Positions 1 through 10,200 of a stretch of 22,460 bases of DNA are shown here, one piece after another. Made by a program: the position numbers and the translations under genes. Origin of the DNA: an uncultured Fidelibacterota bacterium. Its GTDB lineage: Bacteria; Marinisomatota; Marinisomatia; Marinisomatales; UBA1611. Below the pieces are notes generated by a model. The model saw only the letters and a program-made list of their open reading frames with translations, was not told the DNA's origin and made no database searches. Each line of letters opens with the position of its first letter. Positions within the stretch are counted from its first letter, which is position 1. The DNA is taken from NCBI GenBank assembly GCA_913043185.1, contig CAJWMI010000022.1:1-22460 (forward strand). The letters are read 5' to 3'.

Positions 1-533
1 TAAACATATTATCTCCATCGAGAATTTTAATAGAAAACAAAGACGGTCCTATTACAGATCTATTTGGAGCAATTATTTATAAGCATAAAAATGGAAACAA
101 TTGGACAATACGAAAAGGTTATGATATCAACATAGATCCTAGCATCAATATTGAATGGGCGACACTAATAGTTAGCGCTCAAGAACAATCTGAAGATGAT
201 TGGGACTATAAGGTTACTATTAGTGATGGATATATCGAGGACCTTGTTGTAAGCAGTATTTATCCTAATCCATTTATATATACAAACGCTAGAATAAGAA
301 TTAAAATACTATCGTCAATATCCCAAAAAATAGAGATTAGTATTTACAATATTTTGGGTGAAAACATCGTCAAATGGAGTATAGATATTGCAGAGCCAAA
401 TGAAAAAGTGATATTCTGGGATGGGAAGAATAGTAATAGAAAAATTGTTTCAAATGGAATTTATTTTATCGAAATAACTGGCAAAAATAAAAGACTTGTA
501 AAAAAACTCACGCTTCTAAAATCATTAGACTGA
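1..533 (+). CDS. Secreted protein with T9SS sorting domain, 3' fragment
   Basis: This is the only plus-strand gene. An open frame runs from the left edge (codons from base 3) for 176 codons to TGA at 531-533; its start lies outside the window. The C-terminal ~90 residues form a T9SS-type sorting domain: a YPNPF motif at 261-275, a beta-rich stretch with an NILG turn, then WDGKNS, VSNGIYF and a lysine-rich tail ending LVKKLTLLK plus three extra residues (SLD). In T9SS cargo such domains direct export across the outer membrane and are cleaved or anchored there. The upstream ~80 residues are beta-like and not recognised; with the body missing, the function of the whole protein cannot be named. 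Its last 9 bases overlap the end of the opposing lipoprotein gene. It has no start codon in view, so a finder requiring a complete frame would miss it. Confidence 0.85.
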   Translation, partial: NILSPSRILIENKDGPITDLFGAIIYKHKNGNNWTIRKGYDINIDPSINIEWATLIVSAQEQSEDDWDYKVTISDGYIEDLVVSSIYPNPFIYTNARIRIKILSSISQKIEISIYNILGENIVKWSIDIAEPNEKVIFWDGKNSNRKIVSNGIYFIEITGKNKRLVKKLTLLKSLD

Positions 534-1460
534 TTCAATTAGCTTGGGTATTTCTTTTAATATATTCTGATAATGATCTAAATCTTTTTTATATTTTTTT
601 TCATATTTCTTTTCTTCACCCTCTTTGATAAGGTATACAAGACCCTTTACCTGTTTCCCTGCAATGCTTTCAAGGTTATTTACATAAGACTCAAACCGGT
701 CCATTTGATCATTATATCGCTCAATACGTTTGGATAGATTAATAATGTTATTTGCATAATTAGATTCTGCTGATTTAAATAAAGCCTCGCTCAGAATTAG
801 ATTAAAACTATCAAGCGTCGGGATTAATCTATCTCTATCGTGCATTAGATCTTTTAACTCACGGTTCCATTGCATAACCTGGTCTCTGATAAAGACTAAT
901 CGATATTTCTTTTTTTTAAAGATAGTAATCAGCCTATTAAGACTAAGACTGTAGTTTGACTGGTTTTCTAATATTACTACACTATTTTTTTCTAAACTCT
1001 GAATCATTTTGACTGTTTTTTCAGATTTATTAATAGTAGAAATACCCTTATTTTTTTTTCCAAATATGCCCCCATTCTTCTTTTGATTCTGTCCATTGTC
1101 AAAAACAGCTAGATTTGGTCTCTTCTTAATTTTCGTAGCCAGTTTCACTTGTTTTGACAAACTGGATTTGATTTTATTTAAACATTTATTGATTGATTCC
1201 ATTTCTTTGTCAAGATTTTGATATACCCTAAAGTCATTTTTTCTATAATAGGTTAACTCATTTTTCATAAGCTTATCGAGATACTTATAATTTCTTTTCT
1301 CGATTTTCAGCCACTGCTTTGTGTTCATGATATTGGCATCAAGAGAATGAATATCCCTTAATGCCCAAGAATTAGGAACTTGGCTCGAGCAGCTAAAAAA
1401 CAAAAAAAGGGCTCCAACAACTATTGAAACCCTTATTTTTTTATGGAAAATTATTGTCAA
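525..1460 (-). CDS. Putative coiled-coil lipoprotein, function unknown
   Basis: A 311-aa protein not recognised as a named family. The N-terminus is basic, then hydrophobic (residues 9-22), ending FFSC with Cys24, so it is probably a lipoprotein; Phe at -3 makes the lipobox imperfect. The rest is highly charged, rich in Lys, Asn and Leu and largely helical, with coiled-coil-like stretches at about 40-115 and 150-300, joined by a Lys/Gly/Asn-rich linker near 110-145. The start is TTG at 1458-1460, overlapping the glutaredoxin stop as TTGA (4 nt); no better upstream start exists and the signal segment follows immediately. The gene contains A8-A9 runs on its coding strand. It is the last gene of the minus-strand series and converges with the plus-strand gene, overlapping it tail to tail by 9 nt. 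A periplasmic or envelope structural role is a guess. Confidence 0.75.
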   Translation of the reverse strand: MTIIFHKKIRVSIVVGALFLFFSCSSQVPNSWALRDIHSLDANIMNTKQWLKIEKRNYKYLDKLMKNELTYYRKNDFRVYQNLDKEMESINKCLNKIKSSLSKQVKLATKIKKRPNLAVFDNGQNQKKNGGIFGKKNKGISTINKSEKTVKMIQSLEKNSVVILENQSNYSLSLNRLITIFKKKKYRLVFIRDQVMQWNRELKDLMHDRDRLIPTLDSFNLILSEALFKSAESNYANNIINLSKRIERYNDQMDRFESYVNNLESIAGKQVKGLVYLIKEGEEKKYEKKYKKDLDHYQNILKEIPKLIESV

Positions 1461-1711
1461 GATATCAATAGTCCCTTTGAATCAAGGTCAACCAATGCAT
1501 CATATCCTCCGATCGATTTTTCATCGATTATTATCTGTGGAACAGTACGCCCTCCAGTGATCGCAAAAAGATCATCTCTCGTCATACCTTTCTCCTCAAT
1601 ATCAATCTCTGTGAAAACTATTCCTCTATCACTAAGTAGGCTCTTTGCGCTTGCACAAGGACCGCACCATGATGTCGAGTAAACTATAACCTTCGTATCT
1701 TCTTTCACCAT
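1457..1711 (-). CDS. Glutaredoxin-like thiol-disulfide protein (CGPC)
   Basis: An 84-aa single-domain glutaredoxin-fold protein. Visible landmarks are a beta strand (VIVYSTSW), the CGPC redox motif at residues 16-19, the cis-proline motif TVPQ near 57-60, and a GG before the last helix (SIGGYDAL), in the usual order and length for a bacterial glutaredoxin. No signal peptide is present, so it should act in the cytoplasm, reducing disulfides or mixed glutathione/low-molecular-weight thiol disulfides. CGPC is the classic thioredoxin active site and less usual in glutaredoxins (CPYC or CGFS types). ATG at 1709-1711 has AAGG about 8 nt upstream. It lies 14 nt after the C25 gene and overlaps the lipoprotein start by 4 nt, so it is probably co-transcribed although its neighbours are exported proteins. 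Confidence 0.9.
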   Translation of the reverse strand: MVKEDTKVIVYSTSWCGPCASAKSLLSDRGIVFTEIDIEEKGMTRDDLFAITGGRTVPQIIIDEKSIGGYDALVDLDSKGLLIS

Positions 1712-1725
1712 CTAAAACCTTATCG

Positions 1726-4700
1726 TTATTTCAGATATAACATTTTCTTTACAAGTTTTTTATTTCTATTGGAAACAACCAAGAAATATGTGCCAGAAGA
1801 AACTTGTTTTCCAATTGAATTATTACCGTCCCAGAAAAAATTATAGTTACCAGCAACCATAGCTCCACTATGGATATTAGATATGCTACGCCCAAGCATA
1901 TCTACTACAGAGATATTTATTTTGTCTGCACTATTTATTCTAACATTAAAATTTATTCTCGGATTAAAAGGATTAGGATATAAATCTCTTATTGTAAATT
2001 GATCAGGAAAATTCTCAGTTTCAATCTCAAGAGGTGAAACATACGACTCTGGAGACTCTGTTGTAAACCTTATCACTCTGCCATTTGAAAGTGGTGCTGC
2101 GCCTGGAGCATAATTATTGTTAAAAATAATAGGCAAACCATCATTATTTTTTGGTGATTGTATGCCAACAGTAGAATAATTTTTTGTTACATCTACATCA
2201 TCAATCTCAAGATATTGAAACTCTATAACATTGTCTCCAGATTCCGTAGAAATGGAGCTATTTTCATAGATTATTATTTCAAACGTTTCCTCTGTGAGCT
2301 CATCATAGCCATTAAGCGCCCTCGACCATTCGATAACAAAACGCCCGCCTGCACTGTCATACCAAGTGTAGACCCTGATCCAATCTTGCCCAACTACCTC
2401 AAGATCGTCCCAAAAAGGAGCCAGCATAGCCTTAGGGCTCATAAAAGAGGGTATCGACATATTCCAAAAATAATCAATATTACACGGTACTAAAGATACC
2501 CAGCCATTAGAACTAACTGTCATTTCACTATATAACTCTCCATGGTACTGAACCTGAAACGGTATATTTATGTCAATATGGTCATCATCATCTAACAAAT
2601 ACTCAACACCTTGAGATCCACCATATGATGGGTCTAGCTCTATCCACTCAAAGTTTGGTTTTTGTTCAAAACCGATGTCAAGATCATCATAGGCCCAGTA
2701 ACCATACTCGCTGGGAGAGACAGGAATGTTTTCATTCTGAGGATCGATTGTCAACTTTATTTCCTGACTATAAAAAATAGAATCAGATTGTGTTAGTTTT
2801 AATAAAAATGTAAGAGTACTACCGTAAGATACAGAACCAATATCAATACTATAATCTGTCTGATACTGATGATTAGAAAAGGGATCAATATCAGCCACTA
2901 AACCCTGTTGATTATTATGAATTACCTGGACGCCATCAGATAGACTAGATAATTCAATCTTAGATCCATGATAAGCAGCAGCAGAATAATTATTTATTTG
3001 GAGCACAGGATTTATCATGGCAGAGGGTGCTGCGTCGTCGTTTGCAAATTTAACTTCCAAACTCATAGGCTCAATATTTAGACAAATATTAAAAATTTCA
3101 TTTCCATTTTGATCTGTCATTTGTGCGAGAGCATTGTGATTATAATCGCCATTACCAATAATAAATATATCATCTACCGCTACTAAAACAGAGTCCTGTC
3201 CAGCTATATCTGGAACAGAGACTGTCTGGTTTGAGGGGTAGATACCTTCATTAAAATTTAATGATGCTTCAAAGGCACTGCTTATTGATGATAATGTATT
3301 TTTTATATTAAGCGTAAGACTTGTATAACTACCAAAGGATGCGACACTGTGGCCACCATTAGATAACAGAGTAAGGCCATTAAGCTGGAGATTATGGTTA
3401 TTATTTTCTTGTATAATTACTGAATGATGCCCCTGGATAAATCCACCTTTGTTTGCATAAATACTTAGCTCAGTGATGTTATCAACCCGTATGTTATTAG
3501 CGTAGACACCATCTCTAGTCGTTATCCCTTTCGACAGGAGCTGAGTGCCGCTCATAATCGCTATAACTGCACCTTCAACTGGTGTACCAGAAGATGATAC
3601 TACTCTAATATGAACGTATCCATCAGAGGAAGAAACATTGTTTGAGGTAAAACTAAAAACATCTGGAGTGTCAAGATAAACCTGGAGAGAAGGATCACCG
3701 AGTATATTATACACATGAAAATAAAATTCTTGCGCCTCGCCAGGCTCATTCTGATTAGGAAACTCTTTGACCAGCCCAGACTGCCCGGCCATTAATGCCG
3801 GCCCTAGTTCAACGACACCATGGTTAATCATCGCATCATACATAGAAGCATTAATAACATTATTATACTTGGTGCTTGTATGTAAATCAGATGGACCTAT
3901 AAATGCTACACCCCCTTTTGGATTTGTTGTTGTACCTCCTCTTAGCATAGCCTCGGAAAAACATGGGTCCACGTTGTTCGCAAAATCATTTGAGTTGCAA
4001 ACATAGCTCATAAAAACTGGTGTCATCCAGCCATTATTTAATCCCGTGACATCATCCGCATGAAACTCAGGATAGTGCCAACCGTTAGCATCTCCCCAGC
4101 CTCGGTAGTTCACAATACCCACTCCATTATCAATGATCTCTGTAATATATGGTGCACCCTGCTGTATTGGAGGATAAAAAACGGTATCAACGCTACTGTA
4201 TCCATAATCAATTAACTCATCTCTGAGCCAATAAGAGGTCCACTTTGGAGTAATCGGAATAGGTGGAGTATTTGCATAATTCCCAGCTACCACAAGCGCC
4301 CTATCTAGCCAATTTTGATCATATACCAAGGGTTCACGAACATAAGAAATTGTTTTCAGCATAATCACCGCAAGCTCATACGCTGAGTCCACTGAAATAC
4401 GGCCAATAAAAACGTCGGGTATAAAGTCATCGCCTGAAAGATGAGTATATTTCTGATCTGTAACATCATTCTCAGGACCATAGTAATAGGATGGTATCTC
4501 GGCAAAACCATCCACGTCTCCGATAAGAAGCACATACTCAAGCATTGGATCATCATTATAGTATTGAGTTATGTAATCCTGAACAATATTTACGTCTAAC
4601 TCTGAATCAGACAGAGCAACAACACTGACATCGAAGCCCTGTGTTTTCTTAAAATCTGCAAACACATCCACATAGCCCTGATTTACCAAACCTTCTCTTG

Positions 4701-4899
4701 ATATAATCAGATAACTTCCTCTAACAGCAGATAACTGCTGTGGCAAGATATCATAGTTTGAGGCTATATGATGAGTAAAACTAATGGGAACTCTTGAATG
4801 AAGTATTTGATCTTTATTAAGACCTCTAAAACTATTTTGACTGGGGAATAACATCCCAAGAAATAGAATATAGAAAACTAATCTTTTAGTATAATGCAT
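1726..4899 (-). CDS. C25 (gingipain-like) family protein with T9SS sorting domain
   Basis: A 1057-aa exported protein. A hydrophobic signal segment spans residues 6-20. The C25 caspase-like core (about 60-410) shows YVLLIGDVDG, DVFIGRIS, NYRGWG (264-269), Cys301 in SYVCNS, PKGGVAFIG and the closing NILGDPSLQVY (398-408). Cys301 fits the nucleophile, but Trp268 sits where gingipains have the catalytic His of GHG, so proteolysis is doubtful. Almost no propeptide precedes the core. Next come Ig-like regions (410-725), then a beta domain (about 730-950; SNGW, FWDDL, YTWYD) shared with the dockerin-bearing C25 protein in this window. A T9SS CTD (973-1057) has LYPNPFN, FWDGNN, SSGTYF and a final KKMLYLK. 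ATG at 4897-4899 has AGAAGG at 4910-4915 and overlaps the M14 gene by 22 nt. Likely a cell-surface or released protein. Confidence 0.9.
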   Translation of the reverse strand: MHYTKRLVFYILFLGMLFPSQNSFRGLNKDQILHSRVPISFTHHIASNYDILPQQLSAVRGSYLIISREGLVNQGYVDVFADFKKTQGFDVSVVALSDSELDVNIVQDYITQYYNDDPMLEYVLLIGDVDGFAEIPSYYYGPENDVTDQKYTHLSGDDFIPDVFIGRISVDSAYELAVIMLKTISYVREPLVYDQNWLDRALVVAGNYANTPPIPITPKWTSYWLRDELIDYGYSSVDTVFYPPIQQGAPYITEIIDNGVGIVNYRGWGDANGWHYPEFHADDVTGLNNGWMTPVFMSYVCNSNDFANNVDPCFSEAMLRGGTTTNPKGGVAFIGPSDLHTSTKYNNVINASMYDAMINHGVVELGPALMAGQSGLVKEFPNQNEPGEAQEFYFHVYNILGDPSLQVYLDTPDVFSFTSNNVSSSDGYVHIRVVSSSGTPVEGAVIAIMSGTQLLSKGITTRDGVYANNIRVDNITELSIYANKGGFIQGHHSVIIQENNNHNLQLNGLTLLSNGGHSVASFGSYTSLTLNIKNTLSSISSAFEASLNFNEGIYPSNQTVSVPDIAGQDSVLVAVDDIFIIGNGDYNHNALAQMTDQNGNEIFNICLNIEPMSLEVKFANDDAAPSAMINPVLQINNYSAAAYHGSKIELSSLSDGVQVIHNNQQGLVADIDPFSNHQYQTDYSIDIGSVSYGSTLTFLLKLTQSDSIFYSQEIKLTIDPQNENIPVSPSEYGYWAYDDLDIGFEQKPNFEWIELDPSYGGSQGVEYLLDDDDHIDINIPFQVQYHGELYSEMTVSSNGWVSLVPCNIDYFWNMSIPSFMSPKAMLAPFWDDLEVVGQDWIRVYTWYDSAGGRFVIEWSRALNGYDELTEETFEIIIYENSSISTESGDNVIEFQYLEIDDVDVTKNYSTVGIQSPKNNDGLPIIFNNNYAPGAAPLSNGRVIRFTTESPESYVSPLEIETENFPDQFTIRDLYPNPFNPRINFNVRINSADKINISVVDMLGRSISNIHSGAMVAGNYNFFWDGNNSIGKQVSSGTYFLVVSNRNKKLVKKMLYLK

Positions 4900-7187
4900 T
4901 TACGAACGACCTTCTTATCATTAGACTCAACAGCGATAAATAACATACCTGAACTTACTAGGCCTTTGGTCAATTCTGTAAAATCTAAATCTAGAAAAAG
5001 ATTACCCTTTTTTCGGATATCTATTGACCTAGACATTATCTGCTGCCCTAGTATGTTATATACAATTATATTCGCTGGCCCACCCTGCCAAGAAGATATC
5101 TCTAGCTGAAACCTACCAAAGGAAGGGTTAGGAAATATATTTTGAACTCCAAAAGTTATCTGGGGAGGGCTGTTTGACGACGTATTTCCAGTTGTCAAAT
5201 AGTTATCACTAACAGCAAACATCTTGAGCTGATTGATTTCCCACCCGCGATAGTTTACGGTTAAATCAGTTTTAAACCAGAGCATGACCTTGACCAGACC
5301 AAAACCCGACTGGTCAATAGCGGTAGTATAATCGTTTTGAAATCTTGCCCATTTGTCCCCGCTCCAGCCTGCTTTATGTAAAACTATATCATTGGTATCT
5401 AAAATAGATACCCCAACCGAATCGTGGTCCCACTCTGTTTCATATCGGTGATTGATAGAGATGATTAAACGATTCGATCCACTAAGATCATAGTAACCAG
5501 TCTCAATCCACTTAATACCCAATAGAGAATCATTATTCTCATAGAACAGATCTTGTTGGGAACGAAGTGTCCCGCTATCATCAAACCAGGTTCCATTTTG
5601 ACTGTTCCATTCCCAGTCATGGCTTAGTAAATAGCTTGGCGAAGGATCAATAGGTATCGTAAAACTGGTGTCACTTTCAAGATAAATACTCTTCTCCCAA
5701 GGAGTCCCGCCCACAGGGTTAACAATAATTGTCCAATTACCCTCATGAAGTTCTTGAATATTATTAACACTATTTAGTGTCAAACTATCAGTATCGAAGT
5801 CACTGATAAGAATACACCAAACCGTATCGGGCAAAGAACTATAATCGAGATCAAGATGCAGAGAATGTAATGGTGCAGGATCTAGATAATAATCATTTGT
5901 GGTTATGCCGCTATTATTAGCAACAATGATATGATTCTGAGGTAGGTATCCCTTTTTTGAAACTTTCAAATGATATGTACCAGCGTTTAGGATACGTCTA
6001 TATCGTCCAAATTCATTAGTTAAACGCGGTTTTAGCACGGACCCAGAGTGTTCCTCAACCTCTACATGCGCTCCTTCAATAGGAAGCCCAGTAGAATGGT
6101 CATAAATAATCCCAGTAGCCTGGCCAGCGTCTGTGTTATAGCCGATAGCTCTATCTAGCAAATATACCATCGCCGGTTTTGTCCTTAGTATAGTGTTCTC
6201 GATTAAAATACTATCGGGCTGCAAATTAGATGTACCACACTCAATCAGATATTGGATGCAGCCAGTCTCTCTGTAAAACCAGTCATGAAGCTTGCCATTT
6301 CTCGATCCACTAAAAACAGATAAATAGTTTCCTGTACCATCCTCTGTCTCCATTAAATCCGTAAATGTGTCAGCGATCCCTTTCATCAGTTCTGAGTCCG
6401 GTGATGGCTTATTATCCTCCCACTGCCAAGAGGTGAACACCTTCTCAGAAAGCCGGCCTGATCTCGAGCTATGCCAGACAACTGAAAAAACAAAATCATT
6501 TTCTAAGGCCAAGTCCCTTATTGCGATGGACTCCTTTTCAGAAAAAGGCTCTGTGCCCCTGTAATAGTCATAGTGCGAACCGTAGTCAGATTCATCAAAA
6601 ACAAGAAACGTATCTCCAAAAGCCCAGTTGAAAGAAAAATTTCTATTTAGGTCCACGCCATCGATATCATTTCCGATCGACGGCTCATAGTCAAAAACAC
6701 CATTCGGCACTGGACCAGATGCAGAAAAATCAGTTTTATTCTTTCTATAGGTTAGATCAAGCTCTTCATGAACGACAGCTAACCCTTCAGGATTTGCAGA
6801 AGGAATGATCCATATCTCGAGATATGATTTTAAAATATTCATGTGGCTAAAATCCTCAGGCCGTGGATCAAGAAGATTAATCATAAGATCTAATACTATC
6901 TCAATTCCAAGTATCTCCTCTGCATGGACCTGACCAATAAACAGAGCACGTGGCTCATCCTCTTTAGTATGAACATTGTCGGAAATTTTTACCGCAAGTA
7001 TTGGAATATTTTCCTGATTTGAGTATCCTACTGTGTCTACCATAAACCAGTCTTGATATAACTCAATACTTGAAAGAGAGTCAACTAGATCAATAATCTC
7101 ATCGTAGGTATGATATCTATCATCCAGTGTCTGTGCAGAGGCCATCGCAAGCACAAATACTGTTATATATTTTGATAACGAGCGCAT
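4878..7187 (-). CDS. Secreted M14 zinc carboxypeptidase with T9SS sorting domain
   Basis: A 769-aa exported metallopeptidase. The signal peptide probably ends at ASA|QT (residue 19). The M14 domain (about 25-345) has its landmarks: HAEE (His88 and Glu91, zinc ligands), NPEG, RKN (148-150), DLNRNF (179-184), the third zinc ligand His239 in VVWHSS and the catalytic Glu316 in YLIECG. The site therefore looks complete, and the enzyme should hydrolyse C-terminal residues from peptides outside the inner membrane. A carboxypeptidase regulatory-like beta domain follows (about 356-420; GLPIEGA, GRYR, AGTYHLKV), then beta-sandwich regions and a T9SS CTD (from about 685; FPNP, VYNILGQQI, final KKVVRKCIILKD). 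ATG at 7185-7187 has no clear Shine-Dalgarno sequence. The gene starts 29 nt after the propeller gene and overlaps the next C25 gene by 22 nt. The substrate is unknown; some M14 members cleave gamma-glutamyl bonds, but nothing here shows that. Confidence 0.93.
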   Translation of the reverse strand: MRSLSKYITVFVLAMASAQTLDDRYHTYDEIIDLVDSLSSIELYQDWFMVDTVGYSNQENIPILAVKISDNVHTKEDEPRALFIGQVHAEEILGIEIVLDLMINLLDPRPEDFSHMNILKSYLEIWIIPSANPEGLAVVHEELDLTYRKNKTDFSASGPVPNGVFDYEPSIGNDIDGVDLNRNFSFNWAFGDTFLVFDESDYGSHYDYYRGTEPFSEKESIAIRDLALENDFVFSVVWHSSRSGRLSEKVFTSWQWEDNKPSPDSELMKGIADTFTDLMETEDGTGNYLSVFSGSRNGKLHDWFYRETGCIQYLIECGTSNLQPDSILIENTILRTKPAMVYLLDRAIGYNTDAGQATGIIYDHSTGLPIEGAHVEVEEHSGSVLKPRLTNEFGRYRRILNAGTYHLKVSKKGYLPQNHIIVANNSGITTNDYYLDPAPLHSLHLDLDYSSLPDTVWCILISDFDTDSLTLNSVNNIQELHEGNWTIIVNPVGGTPWEKSIYLESDTSFTIPIDPSPSYLLSHDWEWNSQNGTWFDDSGTLRSQQDLFYENNDSLLGIKWIETGYYDLSGSNRLIISINHRYETEWDHDSVGVSILDTNDIVLHKAGWSGDKWARFQNDYTTAIDQSGFGLVKVMLWFKTDLTVNYRGWEINQLKMFAVSDNYLTTGNTSSNSPPQITFGVQNIFPNPSFGRFQLEISSWQGGPANIIVYNILGQQIMSRSIDIRKKGNLFLDLDFTELTKGLVSSGMLFIAVESNDKKVVRKCIILKD

Positions 7188-7216
7188 AAATTTAACAGCG
7201 ATAAATATTTAAAGTA

Positions 7217-10200
7217 TTACTTTAAATAAGTAATCTTACCTTTATCTATATATCCGTCTAAATTAAAATGATAATAATAGACTCCGCTAGAAACTAATTG
7301 TCCAAAACGGTCCCTGCCATCCCATATAATGTTATGCTTACCAGGGGCGCTGCTAAGAATAAGATTATCCGCGATCAGCCTACCTGTGACATCAAATATC
7401 CGAAACTCTATTAGGCCAGGATTGGTCACAACAAAATCAAAACTAATTTTACCATTAAAAGGGTTGGGATATACTGACTCAACATGAAATACAGTCGGCA
7501 ATGAGGATGCTGGTCCTTCACCTCCTATGCTTAAAATATCTGACCTTCGGATAGTTTTTCCATAATAGTTTGCCAGATCCTCTTTTCCAGAGCTTCTTAG
7601 GTCAATCCAGTGTAGCAAATAGTCTTCACCATTATACTGTGTGATCTGCGCCTTCTTCTGATCGTGATATTCAACAGATATAGGAACGCCATCTATACCG
7701 GTTGTGCGGCCTGATCCTACAATATAGGCTGATCCATAAAGATCTACTCCATTAATAAGAAGCGGGTCGCTATTATAGTAGCCTCTCCCATCCTCCCATA
7801 TCAATATAAACTCTCCTGAAGCAACAGCCTTTACTAATGGTCTCTGCTGACTGGTTGTGTCTGATGAAAAATAAACATCTTCGGAAGAAACAGTACCTGA
7901 ATTGATATCAATCTCTTTTCCAATAATATTATAATCTGTACCGTTTCGATAATCTTCCCAGGATACAAACGCATATGAACCATCACCATCAATATCAAAA
8001 GAAATTGACGACTGATCATTATCTGCAATACAAATTGGGATGCCAAAATTTTCCCACTGTGCTGCTCCATTCCAGTTGATTTTCTGTGCATAAACATCGC
8101 TAAAATTACCGTCCTGGTTCCAAACTGCTAAAACACCATCAGAATCCGATATCTTTTTCACACTGATATTATTTGCTTCAACAGATTGATTGCTGAGACT
8201 GTACCCGCCCGGCGGCCAGTCTATTGCTGTGTTACCATTTTGATCTATCTTGTTAAACTTCAATCTCGATGCTGGCCATATTTCTTCTATCCAGAATATC
8301 AAGTAGTGACCGTCCGGAGTTAATATGATCTCTTTTATATAGTCATCACCATTGGACTGAGCTGCAATCACTCCACCTGCATCGAGCTGAATATCACCGT
8401 TGATATCTATTGCCTGAAAATAAATATCAAAACCATCAATAAATGATCTGCTCTCTGACCAAAAACAGGCTACCCCATTTCCGCCCAAATCAACCAGGTA
8501 AGCATTCCTCTGGTCATTTTGCGGCGTTAGCGATACGCCCGTCTGGCTCCATAGATTCTCTAGACTAGGGCTAAGTCTATTTAATCGGATTTTTTTGGGT
8601 GTATCTGTTGCATCAAACGTTGCAGTATATATCCCTGTTCCTGTGCTAATCATAAAGGGACTGGAAAAATCAATCTCTGTTGAAGAATTATCAGAAAAAG
8701 AAATCTGGCTACCATTAAAATGAGATAGTGTACCTTCTGTCAGGCGGCTCCCATAAATCTTTTTTGTCTCTCTGTTATCTTCCCACATAAGAAGAACATT
8801 CTCACTCGCGCTAGTAAATGCATGGTTATACTTCACATCACCATCAAGCCCTTTCAGTGCCAGAGAACCATTCTCATCTAGCAACGGTGTTATTCCTCTA
8901 AAATAGTGAAACCTAAGGTCAATACTACCGCTGCCTTGATCCGCAAAAACAACAAACACACTGTCGCTTGATCCTTGAACAATATTTGGTGCAAACTGGT
9001 ATCCATCACCCCCAGCAACAACGATAGCCTCTTGACTAAATGGCTGTCCATTTTCATCAAAACTTTGAAAAAGAATATCAACCTCTGGATAGACACCTTT
9101 TTCCCAAAAAATATTAAACCCACCTGCATTGTTTGCTGAAAATCTCCCACTGAAGTTTACTCCATCAGAGGGATCAACCTGTACACCATTTAACCAGAGC
9201 GCATCACCATTAGTGTCTATCTTTTGCATAAAAATATCACCATCGACAGCATCAAACCGTAGATCTTTCCACTGGATAAACACTTCTCCTGATTTGCTTC
9301 TTTTTACCCTTGGAGCCGTCTGTATCGCGTCAGAATCTGCCACAGACTTAGCATCTCCAAAAACAAGGCCGGTATGATCAACAAACTGATAAAGAATCCT
9401 AGCATTTTCATCGCCCGACTTCCATGTAACAAATGACGTTGTATTATTCACAAAAGTAGTTCTCGGTCTAGTCTCTAGGCCAGATGTATTTGCAATTGGT
9501 ATGCCATTTTCCTGAAAGACTGGCTGCATACTGGTATCTAATCTTTGCCCATATATATCAATATTCTCACCTAGCCTTGCATCCGACCAGCAAATAAATG
9601 CCTCATTATTCCCAGCATATTCAATGCTCTTTGCAGACTGTGTACCACCCTCAGCAACTATTGACACTCCGCTTCCCGGAGATACTATATTATGGTCTGC
9701 GTCCACATGTGTGCCATAGATATCATCATCTACACCTCCACGTTTATCTTGCCATGTTACGAAAACACCTCCAAGACTATCTGTGCTCATATTGATTGAT
9801 ATCTGCTGCCCAGTTTGTTGTGCAAGGGCAACACCATTAGAGTCCATAAGTACACGTCCACTATCATCCACATGCTGTATAAATATATCACCTGAATCAT
9901 CAAACCTATAGTCAACCCAAGCAATAAATGCACCGCCGGATCCGTCTTCTATTGCGACCGGGTCTTCCTGCCTTCCCGGAAGATCAGTGATGGCTGCTCC
10001 AGAAGAATCACCCCATTCATAGTTACCATGTTTATCAACCTTTTGAGCAAAAACATTACGCATCCCATATCGAGTGTCTGACCAGACAAAAATAGCCGAA
10101 CCATCATCGCCAGGACACACTGTCCTGTACCACTCTATGTGTACGCCTTGCCTGATTGGCGTAGCCATATTGATATCGTTTATATCAGCATTAATAACTG

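Noticed and set aside
1403..1437. Possible terminator hairpin (AAGGG...CCCTT flanked by A and T runs)
   Set aside because: The stem is only about five base pairs with an 18-nt loop, and it lies in the signal-peptide codons of the lipoprotein gene.
3767..4006. Plus-strand open frame of 79 codons inside the C25 gene
   Set aside because: It is antisense to the conserved C25 core around Cys301 and shows no independent coding signal.
4929..7207. A shared 14-base word at 4929-4942 and 7194-7207
   Set aside because: One exact 14-base match is expected by chance in a window of this size; there is no third copy and no extended similarity.
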